From Atriophallophorus winterbourni (taxonomy: Eukaryota; Platyhelminthes; Trematoda; Plagiorchiida; Microphallidae): a stretch of 64,000 bases of DNA. Below, piece after piece: positions 22,600 to 35,660 of the stretch. The notes beneath the pieces are model-generated. The model made no database searches, had not been told where the DNA came from, and was given only the letters and a program-made list of their open reading frames with translations. The stretch is taken from contig JACCGJ010008365.1 in the NCBI GenBank assembly GCA_013407085.1, positions 1-64,000 of the forward strand. Direction: 5' to 3'. Position 1 is the stretch's first letter. The number at the start of each line of letters is the position of its first letter. A program made the translations under genes and the position numbers.

Positions 22600-25592
22600 A
22601 CCAAGAAAACATTGAGATGCATACACGGACTAAAGATTCCACTGGCACAAATAATGCAATTGCCGCTCGCTCCAAAATCGATCAAGATCCGGATCGAGGA
22701 CCTGATACAATTTCTAATTCTGTCACTCAAGCATTATCAACACAAACAAAGATACACACCCTCCTAATTGATATTAGTAACTACCAAAGCTAACACCAAA
22801 AAAACTTGCCAAGTCTGACTCCAGAAAATTCTAACCGATAATTTCAATTTACACCCGGTCATTAATCACGAAAAATGCTATCAAGTAGATTTATATCAAC
22901 TCGAACAGTCTTATCAACAAATTATGCGAACTGCCTGAGATTTACTATGAACCGATGCCGAAAATAGTTGCAATAATAAAACGTGGTTCTACAACTCGTA
23001 TATCTCAATTCCGGCGTGAAAGTTTAGGTGCTGGAAGAGGAACAGAACACTACTTCAAGCAGTCGTTTATCTGCATGGTTATGAACGATAAGGCCCTTGA
23101 TATACCAGAAAAACTTTGGTGCTCTCTGACTCTAACTTCAGGAGTGATCTATTTTTCTCTAACAGCAACTCCCGACCTGAACAATAAACTGATTGATAGC
23201 TTGCTTTACGTGACAACGCGGCACGGGACTCAAATATTGATAAGCGGGGATTTCAACATTACCAGCTGTACAGCCGGGATGATCATCTATCAGAGACACA
23301 TGACTATCAACTTTGAACCGTCTTGGATTACGCATCTGCTTATAACCACGTCCTTGTATTTACTCGTATGAGGTGATCAGAACTAATATTAACATAAGAT
23401 CTTACCGCTGTAGAGAATGTTATCTATAAACTGCCAATCGGACAAAGCGATCATGTTGATCTATAATTCAGGTACGTTTGTAGCGCTGTCGCGCAGAAGT
23501 TAAGTAACAAAAAGCGTCAGGAGAGTGAACTGTCTCGCTCTGTGTATCGCTTTACAATGTACTAGTTTGGCACAAATGGATTACTCCAATCAGGATAGTC
23601 ATTAGCTATCTCTCTCTTTTAGAGCACCTGAAATCTATACTGGACGAACATTCAATATTTGTTCTGAGGAAAGCTACTCAACATAATAAAGTTAAACTAC
23701 GAAGTAGGATTAAAAATGGATAAAACAAAGAGTAAGATCATGGGAGTATCATAAGGCTACAAACAGCCGATTCATAGGCACAATTTACACGACTGAGAAA
23801 CAAAGTCATCCGCTTTATTCGAGATAACAAACAAGCTTTCCAATGGAATTTGATTTCTAATATGCGCCACAATCCGAAGCATTTATATCGATGCGTAAAT
23901 AATTGCACTAAATCCCTTAAAGACAACGCTAATTTATTAGCAGTGTTTTATGAAAAATTTTTTGCGTCAAAATTCACGGAGCCCATTGAAGAATCAATCA
24001 TTCAAATTGACCAACCGACTTTGAATGGAATATTGCTCACTTCGACGGTGTTTGCGAAAATTAAATGAAAAGAAATCTCCCAGACAAGACGAGATAACTT
24101 CAATGCTGCTCAAAACCTGTCATACGCAACTGTCTAAACCTCTATCTAACTTGTTTATTAATTTGCTCCAAGCTAGTGTGGTACCCAAAGACCGAACAAT
24201 AGGACAAATAACACCTATTTACCAATCAGGTTTCAGTTCTTATATCAAAACCTACAGGCCCGTGACATTACTGTTTACGGCATCAAACGTTCTTGAGCTA
24301 ATAATAGCTGTAGATCTACTACAACATCTAGATAACAATGGACTTTTGTCAGTTAGCCGACATGGATTTCGCAGAAATTGTTCTTAGACGACTAGATGAG
24401 TGTTGTAGATGCAGGTGGGTGTATTCATGAATGCTACCTTGACATTTCTGAAGATTTCGAGAGAGTCGATCATTATTTACTCTTGAACAAGCTAAAAGAA
24501 ACACAGTATTGTTGGACAATTATATGAATGGATTCGTGATTATCGTGGCAACAGAAACATCGGAGTTCGTGTGGATGGCCTATTTCCACAGCAAATCGAT
24601 GTCACTAGCGATATTCCGCGAGGATAGGTGCTTACACCAATACTGTTCTTGATCCACATGAATGATTTACCAATACCAAACGACAATAAGATGCTTCTGT
24701 TTGCTGATGACAAGAAAATAATGAGCCGAATTAGCAATCGTGATGATTGTATTTTGCTACAAAACGACATGAATGATTTGTACTACTTGTTATCAGAAAA
24801 TAACCTGCCATTGAATATGCAAAAGTCCAAGATCATGCCGATCGGTCGCGATCCTGGATTTTCCAATCAATACAAGCTCGGTAACCAAATCCTGGAGCAC
24901 ACAGTAGAAAAAAGGACCTGGATGTTTGGATTTGCAGCAGTTTGGAAAATGGTCTACAGTGCGAAGCCGTTTAGAAACGCACGTCTAGGCTGCTAGGTTG
25001 GTTTCGCCGGATGTTAGGTCGTTTTTTCCAGGGTTGTTTCCTCTCACGATGAACACTTGTATACACCCGGTCCTAGACTATGCTGCCCAAGACTGGACAC
25101 CATTTCTCCAGAAAGATATTTTACTTCTCGTCCACTTATATCACAGAGCGTCTTAGCTTGTTAGTGGTTTTGAAAATACACCATACGTCGAGCGAATCAG
25201 ACGCCTGGATCTGAGGAGAACGCGAGGCGAACTTATCCATGCATACAAAATCCTTACTATTGTTTGCCACCCTCTGGACAAATTATTCCACCTTCGAACT
25301 TCTAACAACATCCGTAGTCATGGTTGCAAGTTGGAAATTCCACATTTAAAATGGAACTGTCGCAGGTATTCTTCTTCGGTACGTGTGTGTTGTGTTTAGA
25401 ATTCCCTACCTGCCGATTTGGTTAACTCAACATTTTTGGCTATATCCAAATCGAAACTTGACGACCACGTGAGAGCTAATCCTAATTTTGCCTCCAACTA
25501 TAAATAAACTATCCCAGTCGTTGGTTCCATTGAAGTTATTCATACATATTGTATAGGTAATAGCTTTTTCAGGCATAAATCTTGAATCTTGA
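22600..25592 (+). pseudogene. CR1-like LINE (group A), long but dead
   Basis: The parts in order are: a possible ORF start and 'KLCELPEIYYEP'-like entry near 22920, then an EEP endonuclease remnant (LWCSLTLTSGVIYF, RHGTQILISGDFNIT near 23115-23265). The RT follows: EKKSPRQDEITSMLLKTC, IGQITPIYQ, YRPVTLLF, SRHGFRR near 24050-24380, then DVTSDIPRG, LTPILFLIHMNDL, LLFADDKKIM with catalytic A-D-D near 24600-24720. The thumb and C-terminus run to about 25500 in mixed frames. The motif B glutamine of 'GVPQG' reads 'DIPRG'. It ends with the group A tail AAATCTTGAATCTTGA (25577-25592), where a hammerhead remnant begins. Confidence 0.8.
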
Positions 25593-25640
25593 GTACAAAC
25601 AGCGAGAAACCGGTCATGAGGTGTGCTACGGAAATGCATG
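25588..25640 (+). ncRNA. Hammerhead ribozyme remnant at a LINE 3' end
   Basis: GAGTACAAACAGCGAGAAAC then CGGTCATGAGGTGTG aligns with the intact motif at 59998-60039 (GAGTGCAAACAGCACGAAAC, CGGTCGTGGGGTGTG). The CTGATGA core is replaced by the LINE tail (CTTGA), and stem II is broken. The shared downstream end is GCATGCAAATG (25635-25645). Confidence 0.5.
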
Positions 25641-25751
25641 CAAATGCGGATTAATCACACGAGTTCGAATAAAATCCATAGCAAAATTCGGATCTATCCA
25701 AACGTCTAAAACATAATACAAAAATTATCTGCAATGCATTTGAAATTCGTG

Positions 25752-25970
25752 AAGTTATATTATATTATATTATAATATAATATAATATATTATATTATAA
25801 TAAATTATATTATATTATATTATATTATATTATATTATATATTATATTATATTATATTATATTATATTATATTATATTATATTATATTATATTATATTAT
25901 ATTATATTATATTATATTATATTATTATGATTATTATAATATTATGATTATTATATTAAATTCGCGTAGT
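25752..25970. repeat. (ATATT)n pentanucleotide satellite
   Basis: A pure AT pentamer array of about 200 bases. Near 25765-25805 the repeat phase flips (TATATTATATTATAATATAA), producing an inverted centre that could fold. It decays at the right into ATTATGATTATTATA. Confidence 0.9.
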
Positions 25971-27505
25971 TATATTCAATAATTAAGAGTGCATCATTGC
26001 ACTCGTCGAACTAACGTCACTTTTAGTATGATTAACTTGTTCGAGTTTGTATTGGTATATTTAATTTCTTTTGCATACCTCTCTTTGGAAATTTGGTTTC
26101 GAACGGAAGTAATTAGTTTCAATTGAAGAAAATCGATTTTGATTATTTCTTCAAAAATTCGAGCAAGTGACACGTCATAAGTTCACGATGTCGTGGTTCA
26201 CTAACTTCGATTGATTAAATTCAGTCGAAATTGACGTAACTTCTCAGAATTCAAGGCGCAATCAATGGCCACATATCTAAAGATATTTTACGAATTCGCA
26301 AGAAAATTAGAATTATGTTGGCAAGAAACGAATCAATTAACTTTACTAATTCATTAAGATACGATGAGATTTTAGTACTTGACCACTAAAGCAATATACA
26401 AGAGGTTCATACATCACTTAAACGTTGTGAATTAAAGTTTTAATAGTTTATTCATTTAAATTTTAAATCCCAGAAATACCATGATCGAAAACGGAATGAT
26501 GGAAAAACGAAAGCCAACCGTTTTGAATCACAACGATGTTGCTTGTGTTCCGTTGTGTGTTATCCGATTTTCTTTGCGCCAATCCGTCATAACGACCTAC
26601 AAGTAATAGATAACAGGAGATGACATTCATTAAGGGAAGCCGAGTGAAATAAACGTTTTTCAACCTGATTTATGCTTGGTATTTTTTTAAAATCGAAATT
26701 CTGTTATTTAATACGAAAGCTTAGTAAAGGAATACATAGCAGTGTTGGTGCTGAACTGCTGGCGGATTCATCTGTAGCTATTCAATACATGTTTGTTAGG
26801 AAATATGTCCAAAAGCTTCAACGCGTTAAGTGGCTGTGCTTCAGCGTGGCGAACAACCGAGCTATGCATTCACGAATCACCTAAAATTATAGTAGCTCGC
26901 AGAAAATTAAAAAAAGCATCAAGGTGCAACATTTGCTCCAAAAAACTGAAATCGATTACATAACCCCGTTCTATTTTTACTAATTCACTAGACTGATGGA
27001 TTACAGCAAATCACCAAGAATTCGGCCATAATGATACGCGGCTCTGGGACACATACCCAACTTTCAATAGATTTGTCAGATTCCTTCATCAAATGATGTA
27101 TTGCAACAGGGTTCCTATAGACAGCAAGATGCCACAAGTTACTGAAACCATATATGGTGTATCTGATAATGATGATGATGAGACCTGCGCACTCAATGTG
27201 CACGATACTTCTTCGTGCCATGCAGTTATCATTTTGAAGGCTCTAAATTTTATTGTTACTCTATATCTTGAAAGCTTATTTAAATGTGTTATGGCGGGTT
27301 ATGCGAATGAATTCAAATTCTGACCACAAAATTGGCTATGAACTCAGAAAAGGCAGGAGTATCTATGTGCCAGTCACCAAGACGAAATTAAATTGAAGAC
27401 AGTTCACGGCAGTTTTATGGGAATTATGCGCTTTTACTTTTGTGTATATTACCCGGGTCTAACACTTTTTAACGAATTCATTAACACGTAAACATTTCAT
27501 CACGG
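25971..27505. other. Intergenic, no gene recognised
   Basis: No frame over 80 codons with visible motifs. A GATGATGATG run lies at 27169. Confidence 0.35.
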
Positions 27506-27877
27506 ATGATCAATCAATTAATTGTAATCCACGAGTTCTATGCCGGCCTTGAGAACGCTAGCGAACGGATGGAATCCTGTTCATCACTCGAAGAATTTGT
27601 CCAACGAACCAAAACAAGTACTATAGCAGTGAATGCAAGTTCCTACTCAAGTCAAAACACGAAGTCACACAGACGCCCTGATCAAAATAAACCCATTAAA
27701 TTGCACGAAATATTCGTGAAGTATGAAAGTTCAATTGTGGGGAACTCTCTCCTAGCGGAATTTATTAATAATTTAAATGAATCAACTCAAATTACTAGAT
27801 GCTTGCAAAAATATACGTCACTCGAATCAGTACAAAAAATGGTTTGTTTGATGCTGCTTTTTTGTTGCGAAATTTAG
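27506..27877 (+). CDS. Unrecognised 123-codon ORF
   Basis: The frame opens at ATG 27506 (MINQLIVIHEFYAGLENASE) and stops at 27877. It is polar and Ser/Asn/Lys-rich, with no signal peptide, no Cys pattern and no domain that I recognise. The next recognisable sequence downstream is a LINE C-terminus on the same strand, so it may be an upstream remnant of that LINE. A chance frame is possible. Confidence 0.25.
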   Translation: MINQLIVIHEFYAGLENASERMESCSSLEEFVQRTKTSTIAVNASSYSSQNTKSHRRPDQNKPIKLHEIFVKYESSIVGNSLLAEFINNLNESTQITRCLQKYTSLESVQKMVCLMLLFCCEI

Positions 27878-27949
27878 AAATTTGCATGTATTTAATGCGT
27901 ATCCCCTTTACCAACACGCGACACCCCAGTCAGTTAACATCAAAAATTC

Positions 27950-28290
27950 TCGAATCATGGATCTTGAATCGTAAATATTGTTATGCCACCTGATGGACAG
28001 TGCTGAATCAACAAAATCATCCTTGCGGTCATTTGTTCATTCTTCCCTAACACCCCATCTGCGAGGTCACCAATTACAACTTTACCAACAGCATAGCAGG
28101 TTGAAAACTGCCACGCAAATATGCAGTTTTCCGTTCGCGGAATGGGCAACTGTGGAACAGTTTACCTACTCTGTGGTAAAACATCTGGAACTGTTGAAGT
28201 TTTCAAAAACAAAAATCACTAGATATCCACATGGAAAAGTTGTTTTTTGTTTGTTTGACAATAATCATAACAAATTTTGATATTTTGACC
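27950..28290 (+). pseudogene. LINE C-terminal fragment
   Basis: The frame 27978-28280 contains LTPHLRGHQLQLYQQHSRLK, then a weakened 'CSFPFAEWATVEQF' region where relatives have FFSxRVxNxWNSLP. This is the usual C-terminal end of a CR1/Jockey-like LINE. It has no RT and no clear tail repeat. Confidence 0.5.
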
Positions 28291-29671
28291 ATCCGACCCG
28301 ATGTACATTTTTTGTGGGTCTTGTAAAGCATGCGTTTTACTGCATATATCTCTGAATAAATCTCTGAATATCCACTTAAAAGTTGGATTAAGGATGAATT
28401 TTCAAGGGTAATTTACGACTAAACCGCTGCTTCCAAATTAGCTGAATAATAATATTTTATAATGAAGTGTGGCATAATGGTCATCATTACCGATTTGTAA
28501 AAATGATTAATTATTATTAGGTACAAATCTTTAGGATGAAAGCTTTTATCATGCTAGCGTTCTGATTATACACTGTAGCAATGTTTAATAAATTTGTCTT
28601 GCGTTCAAACTTTTCTATCAGTAATGAATCCTCAATGATGTGTTGTTCGCATTCAGATACGTACAAACAGAAAATTATCTACGAAAACAAATTATAAATT
28701 TATCCACTGATTTCCTTCGTGAAATTGATAGTTCACAGTGTAAATTCCGAGAAAATATATTGGACAATATTGCTTCACCTTACATAACCGGTCTTAGAGT
28801 ATTCATTGGTAACATTTGATTCGATCGATAATTAGGATCAAAACTTCTGGTCTCCCATACACACAAGGTCATTGTGTGAAGATGGGAAGTATGATATATT
28901 TAAATTAAACATAATCAGTGTGGCATGTTGTCGATAAGCAAACTTTACTGAAACAAATCTTACCGTTTGAATGAGAATAGAATGGCAATTCAAATGAGCA
29001 CTAACCTCTGAGTCTGAACATCTCCAAATAGTGTTGCTCACAGAAAGGAACATCTTGTGCGACATTGAAATTTGAAATACTGCATAGAAAAACAAGAATT
29101 AAATTACTTTTTGCCTGGTAAATACAGCGCGCCAAATCTGGAAGTGTTGCAGCAGAGATTAAAAAAGTTTCCTACAAAAACCACTTTCAGTTGTTACGAA
29201 ATTAATTAAAATTTGATAAACAAATTAAATTCTTCAAGTTTACATTAAACTTTCAGATTACAACTTAAATTAAGAAATTTATTAAACCCAGTAGCACGCT
29301 CAAGTGTTAATTACTAGAAAGATTTATAAAAATGTTTTTAAATTTTATGACCAGCTTGACCAAGCAACAATTAAGATTCACAATCGGAACACGAGCATGC
29401 ATGCATTGCTTTCAAAGTGTTGATACTGAAATACAGACTAAGCTTTACCAGTCGATCTCTAACGTGGATGTCCCGTGTGAGCGCCTCAGTATTCCATGCT
29501 ACACAGCTTTTAACATGAATTAACATTTTGACTCCAAGGAACGATCTCTCTGATAGTGTTCAAATCATTATGAAGTCCTCGGTCGATCGGCAAAATATGC
29601 TCTCTGTCGGCTTAATTTACTTTCGGCAACTAACAGCAGTATGTGCTCTTCCCAAGCGCGAAGATGGTACT
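28291..29671. other. Intergenic, no gene recognised
   Basis: AT-rich with short frames only. The 63-codon frame at 29332 and the 73-codon frame at 29528 (which runs on over the start of the RTE relic) have no recognised motif. Confidence 0.35.
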
Positions 29672-30360
29672 TCACAGATGTATAAACATAAACAAATTCT
29701 TCCTATACCGTGGGTTACAGTTCAAGATGTTCCATATATCTTTCACTAACGACTTTGTAGTGCAAGCGCGGTCTGTGCAAAGGTCAACTTCGTGAATTCC
29801 ACTCTCATTAGTGTAGATCCTTTGTAATTGACCGTGTCCCATTCTACACACAAGTCTCGGGCAGCCTAAATGGTGTGGTATTAGTGTAGTGAACATAACC
29901 TGTAAACTAGCTTCAGAAATCACTTATACATGTGTTACACTATCCATCGATAATATGCTCAAGATATAGCCGATTTTTCATAAATGGAAAACATCCTGTT
30001 TTATTTTCGTGTCTTACGTAGATAGTCAAAGATTTGCACTGCCATATAGTAAAGTATTACTATGAACGTGCTGTGTGCCACCATTAACGGTCTTTTGACA
30101 ATTGCTACAGAAACTGGAGCTCAAACTAGGCACCATGGAAAATGTTTTGTTATTCTGCTTCTCATACTCGTTCTCTCACGATGGGTTTCCCGCAATAACG
30201 TATTCGAGATGTGTGAAATGATGTACTGGCTCAAGCTTACAATTTTCAGCGGTGATGATTGGAGTCGGTATATTTCCATAATTAAGGACTTTCGCCTTAT
30301 TAATGATGACAGTCAGTCCATAATCTTTCCATGTCTAAGAAAGACAGTCCATTAGCGACT
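29672..30360 (-). pseudogene. RTE-like LINE RT thumb and C-terminus, minus strand
   Basis: Reading the minus strand from 30360: KDYGLTVIINKAKVLNYGN, then PVHHFTHLEYVIAGN, the 'K-x-K-V-L ... HFTYLGSVI' thumb region of RTE-type RTs. Further on, the frame 29923-29672 contains HHLGCPRLVCRMGHGQL, a decayed form of the RWLGHVxRM signature near the RTE C-terminus. Stops occur in both parts. It is the same element class as 445-2160, 35930-36125 and 48420-48610. Confidence 0.65.
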
Positions 30361-31936
30361 GAAGCTGGTCTGAGGATTAAGCGATGATAGAAGCAAAAGC
30401 GACAAAAATTTGATCACGGATTAGTATATGCATTACCTTGGATATCCTCTCAAGCAGCTCAGGTTTAAAAGTTTACCATCACATTGTGTGCTTAGGTAAA
30501 TATCTTCTGTTCTCGTTTAAAAATGTACCCTCCTGGGAAAGTGAACAAAATACACAACACCTTAATGGCAAACATATCTTCATTTTAGTATACGGCTAAT
30601 TTTGGAAGCTTCTGGTGTGCTACGTTAAATTTGACTGATTTTATTGTGTCAGAATGTGAAAAACAGTAATTTTATGCAGTACTCGATGGAGCTTATAAGT
30701 TCGAGCATTCAGGGTTATAATAACTGTATTTCTGCTCCGCTTTCGCGATCCATGCTGATTTAAATATTTAGAATTCAGGCACAAATTTCATAAAGATTAA
30801 CAAAAATTAAAACAGTGACACAGAAGTACAAACATGAATTTCGCTTCGATATTTATTAATGGACGCGAAGACGAATATTTTAACTATCACACAGCCAACA
30901 AGTAAAATAACATGAATGCAAATAAAATATAGCTGCTTTTGTCAAAACACGTAATTTTGGGTAAAAATGTTTACTAGTACATTGATGCCAATAATACTAC
31001 CGATTTGAGCTAAAATATTGTTAAACATGTAAATGCTAGGGCCCCGACTAGTAGTAATCCGAGCAAAAGGAGTATAATTCGCAAAATCGCCTTCGATTGT
31101 TCTCTCTTCCCGGCTATTGTATTAACCACACAAAGGATAATCAGGAAGATAATCCTTAATCCGTTCAATCTGCATGATAAGGTTTACTTGATAAAGCCGG
31201 TCGGACTCATCGTATAAGCTCGCATCTTATCAGATAAACATGGTAACCTACTACACATAGCTGATTACTTCTTAGCCACTGTGGTGCGTAGACTTGGATT
31301 AGCACTCAGGAACCGGGTGTTCATCCATGTTTATTTTGAAACGATTTACGTTTGAAAACATGCAAAATTTCGATCATTTTAGCCGACATTCTTAAATATT
31401 ATTACAAGATTGCAAAGATGGCTTTCGTTCAATCATAGCTTCAAGGTTCCGTTGTAATAAAATTAAACAAAGGAATCGTGGCAGATCACAAGCCCGTGAG
31501 ACATTTTGAAATAAAATTTGCATTCAATTAATCGAATGAATCTTGAGTGAATCTTGTCGCATGAGCATCATGCAATAAGCAACAAATACGGCCTCACCAT
31601 GAAACAGTTGGGGAAATCTTTCATTGCGAAAATGGCTTGCTTAAAACACTTGGCTTTGTACAATACAGCTTAGCTTCCTCTAAATATCAGTTCAGGGCTG
31701 TTGAAGGGGTGATTATGTAACCGACTGCGAAATGGTAATGTGATTACCTCTTCTGCAATTTACAGATTTTACCTAGTACTATTTCGCCAGGAGAATTCCA
31801 AATTACTAGGTAAAATTAAAGATTACAACCACGGGCATAAACATTGATTGTAAGATTTCATAACATCGTATTTTTCAAAATAACGTTTCGTTAATCCAAC
31901 ATCTGTGTGATTGCATTAAGATTGTGATGTTTCCAG
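30361..31936. other. Intergenic or intronic, no gene recognised
   Basis: Upstream exons of the gene whose exon starts at 31937 would be expected here or further left, but none could be supported. Confidence 0.35.
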
Positions 31937-32076
31937 GTACAACACAGTCTAGCAATTTGACGATGACAATACGACGGGAAGGAAATTTTCACAACAGCTC
32001 GCTAGCCGCGGTGCGTGCTGGAAATATTTATTGTGATGTACAGTTTCTGGCAATTGACCCACACGTGAAAAAACGG
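31937..32076 (+). CDS. Exon of an unidentified host gene (exon i)
   Basis: A GTTTCCAG acceptor (31929-31936) precedes 140 bases without a stop, ending at an AAACGG|GTAAAC donor. With two leading bases completing a codon, it encodes 46 residues that include LTMTIRREGNFHNSSLAAV and NIYCDVQFLAIDPHVKKR. It ends in phase 0, which matches the phase-0 start of the exon at 33494. The composition is unlike the transposon relics and the region shows no repeat match. The product is not recognised and no domain is assigned. Confidence 0.5.
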
Positions 32077-33493
32077 GTAAACATGTTATAAAGGTTGATA
32101 TAGTTATACGTTGGAATTTTTATGCTCCAGCAGTGATTTCGTATATGCACCTGCCAAATTTCCAATATATTATGTTTATAATTGCCGGATTTCCACAAAT
32201 GCTACGATTGATATATTAATAATTGGCTCTTCCATTGGCTTTTGATTGATTTTAGTGATTCCATATATTTGCGCATGTGAAGACTTCCGCATCACATACA
32301 ACACTATGAACACAGTGTTTTGAATTTAATCGTTGAAACTGCATTCATAATCAAAATTATAAAAATTCGGTAACCAGCATCTGATGAGATCATTGTGCAT
32401 TCACCATATCCATCTATATCCTTGGTCGACTTAAACCTAAGGATGCCAGCAACATCGATATTAATTGTCCGGTACACGCCGTTAAGTAGCTGGCGTTGTT
32501 TTAGTTAATTAAACTCACAACAAATGCTAGCACTCATGCGTCAGATGCCATACGTGACTCAACGTTAGGCAAATCAGAATTCATTTATGAAGCAAACCTC
32601 ACAAGGTTTGCTGATGTCATTTTTTCGTCGTAAAGATGTGGAGCATCATTTTTATACACAGCTAAAAATAACTTACCTCAGAACTCTGTTGCACTGGTAG
32701 CATCGGAAACACAACTTGTGAAAAATTCTGTCCATCACGTGAAGACCCTCGACAGCATAGACCGGTTTAAGGCATACATAACAGCGTGTCTTGTCGTAGG
32801 TATGCTGTACACAAGTCTAGGAAAACGGAAAGCAGAGCGTTTCGTATGAACATCAGTAATCGGTAGAATGTTGCTTTTACTGACGTAAATGCCAATAGAA
32901 CCGCAGTAGATTATGAATAAACACGTTAGTAATGCAATCGACTGGCACACGTTTGAAATCCCAACGCCTTCATATATTTTTCCAAAGTATTTGAACCTTA
33001 TTCCTTAGCATATTCAGGTGTAAATTGTTAGCGAAAAAATCAGGAAAATAACTTTAAGAGTCTACTGCAGTCCAACTGGTGAACTCACATCAACTGTACC
33101 GATTCTCGCTATCGGATATGAGGAATAAAGTTTGTGACCTGATGCGAATAATTAATATTAGGCTTTGTGATTTAGCCATCAGAAACATTCGACCTACGCG
33201 AAGGAAGTTGATCGAAAAACATTCAACCGAAACGAACCTACCGAAGCGATCTGCCTCACAGGACGTGGTAGACTGCACTGGTTTCTGTTGTTTGTCTCAC
33301 CACTACTCCCCAGCAAAACATTTACCTTGAAGTTGAAAATAAATGTTACTTGTAATAACCGAATTGCTACACGTTGTAGCAACCTTTACTGTGAAATCCA
33401 TTAGATACAATCGATTAGCGTGTAAACATAACATATTAATCCTTTTCAGAAACTGATAATAATATTTTGCTTTATTATTATTAATATTTTCAG

Positions 33494-33588
33494 CCCGATG
33501 ATGATGGTCAAAATAGGGCACACGGTAAACCAGTATTCCACTCACAACATTCGTTTGAGCTCATCGCCGAGAAATCTATGGTGAGCCG
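33494..33588 (+). CDS. Exon of an unidentified host gene (exon i+1)
   Basis: The acceptor TAATATTTTCAG (ends 33493) precedes an open phase-0 stretch. It begins PDDDGQNRAHGKPVFHSQHS and runs on to FELIAEKSMVSR. The preferred donor is CCG|GTGAGT at 33589; ATG|GTGAGC at 33581 is an alternative. The reading phase joins cleanly to 31937-32076 across a 1,417-base intron. The intervening 33071-33330 open stretch does not join in phase. Neither the first nor the last exon of the gene was found. Confidence 0.48.
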
Positions 33589-35554
33589 GTGAGTGAGATC
33601 AGGTACATTTGATTCACCCGAGCTATGTAGACCATAATGCAACTAGTTGCGACGATAATGGGTGTGCGAGTTAATTACAGAATTAGTTCATTATCACCGT
33701 GTAGCTATTTATCAGAATTCACTCGAGACTACGATACTGAATTTTGAAACAAAAGCTCTTATTATTAAAGGCTGATCAGAAAAGAATTTGTTTATTTTTC
33801 CGTTTTGAATGATTCGAAGAAAAAACACAAGTTCGTTTTGTTTCTGACATGAAGGAAAAAGTTTGATTTTGGAGAAACGTTTAATTAAGATACACATTGT
33901 ATTCACAATGCATTCACTCCGTGTTCAGTATGGAACTTTTTCTACACTCAATGGACTTGCATAAAATGAATTTGGAGATTTTAATATCATAAGTATTCTT
34001 GCCTGAAATAGGTTGATATAGCCGTTAACGGTACTAAAGAATTAATATAGCCTTCGACCATGCTAATTACGATAATATAACGGATGTCCTAAAGTTAGGA
34101 AATCGAGGTGTTCCAACAGTATGTCAAGCATTCAATGCTTGTGATGCTTCCTTCGGGCTATCCAAGGCGTGGTGCCAATAAAAACTGAATAAAAGACTTG
34201 AGGTGTTCGGATTTGAGGTCAGCTATTGTTTCGAATTGGTATTCGAAATAAGATCAATACATTCTTCATAACCTGGGTAGCAACGCTAAAGCGATGACCA
34301 GATGCGTGATAGTAATTTATATTGAAATCATTTTCGCAATGTCAAATCAGCGACTATGCAGAATTTAAAAAAGATGATAATATTACAGTAGAAAAGTTCT
34401 TCGAAAATTGTCTAAACTTCCTGATAATCTAAAAACGTTGAAATAAATCCGACGTATATTCATATCAATTATAACTTCTGTGATTTGGATGGATGCATGC
34501 ATCGAAGTTGAAGGTTAAAACTCACTGTTTCCTTGTTTGAGTTACGGCCACTTGTTTCCCAGAAGCGTACAAACAGACTTTCAAACACACTTTGAGTTTC
34601 ATTTGAATCCCGCTTTTCTGGATCCTGGTGAAGATTTACAATAAAAGTTCAGCTGCCAGTCCAAGATTTCTGTGGACTTATATTACATTTAAAGATGATT
34701 AATAGAGTGTATTTCACTGTAAATAGGATTTCCGGCTAGACAACATTCGCTATTTTATATTTCTTAAAGAAAATCCGGTAGACGTTTCGACACGACACTG
34801 TAAAAATAGAAAATTTGAAGCAAATTTGGAATACCGCCATGGTTTCACTTGTCGTACCATATTTAAATGTATCATGGGTACCAAAAATAAATAAGTAATT
34901 AATTGCAACAGCGTACTACCTAGTTAAGTGGGTAAAATCATATCATCTATACAACTTCGTGCAGAGAAACCGTAGTTAAACCAAGATTGTCTAAACCGAA
35001 ACAGCTGGACACGAAAATAAGAAAGGAAGGAATAAAAGAACTTTTGTGTGTAGACCCGATAAAAACAAATTTGAGTTAAGTAAACCAATCAAAAGATTGA
35101 ATTAGAAAACATTGGAACCTTAAATCGGAAAACTTCATCACTTTGTATTTAAAGTATGCGAATGCATGGAAATGTAAATACAATTTTGCACAACTTCGCT
35201 AATTTTATTAAGCCGTGTTTTGTTAAATTATAAATGATTAAGGTGATTGACCTTCAAGTTAGCTGTTATCTCTATCTCATTTTTTGACGTTATGTTTGAT
35301 GCTTGTTTAACTGATTTTGTTTCATTCTATCCGAGAGAAAACGACAGGGCATTTATGAGAATTTTGAAAACAATTTCGATGGAAAACTAGAAATTATATT
35401 CATCAGGATATTTGGCAAATCTCAGCACCTAACGTGTAACATGGTTGCGCATTCGATTGGAATATGTTTGGGACGGACCATGTATTCATAAAACAAAGAA
35501 ATTTGAGTGAAATCTTTTAGAGCAGTTCACAGACAGGACACAGATATGACACCG
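33589..35554. other. Intergenic or intronic, no gene recognised
   Basis: Downstream exons of the gene at 31937-33588 would be expected here. None could be supported. Confidence 0.35.
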
Positions 35555-35660
35555 TTATCTAGCGTTACGAACAGCATCTACAGAATCAACTGTCAGGACT
35601 GTTCGGGTGTTTACATAGGGAAGACTTCCAGTGAAATTCACACCGCGGTCGATGTCGAAG
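35555..35660 (+). pseudogene. Penelope-like element GIY-YIG endonuclease relic
   Basis: Reading from about 35560 (GTTACGAACAGC), the frame gives SIYRINCQDCSGVYIGKTSS then EIHTAVD. It has the I-Y-R ... V-Y-I-G-K-T pattern of a GIY-YIG nuclease, with a C-x2-C inserted between the two halves as in Penelope-like retroelements. The frame is lost after about 35660 and RT was not found nearby. The nuclease cleaves target DNA for insertion. It is a dead fragment, but it proves that Penelope-like elements populate this genome. Confidence 0.7.

Noticed and set aside
25588..25640. Calling this copy an active hammerhead
   Set aside because: The CTGATGA core is missing and stem II is broken.
33071..33330. 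Open stretch as an exon between 32076 and 33494
   Set aside because: Joining it in phase 0 gives an immediate TGA, and no donor at its end fits.
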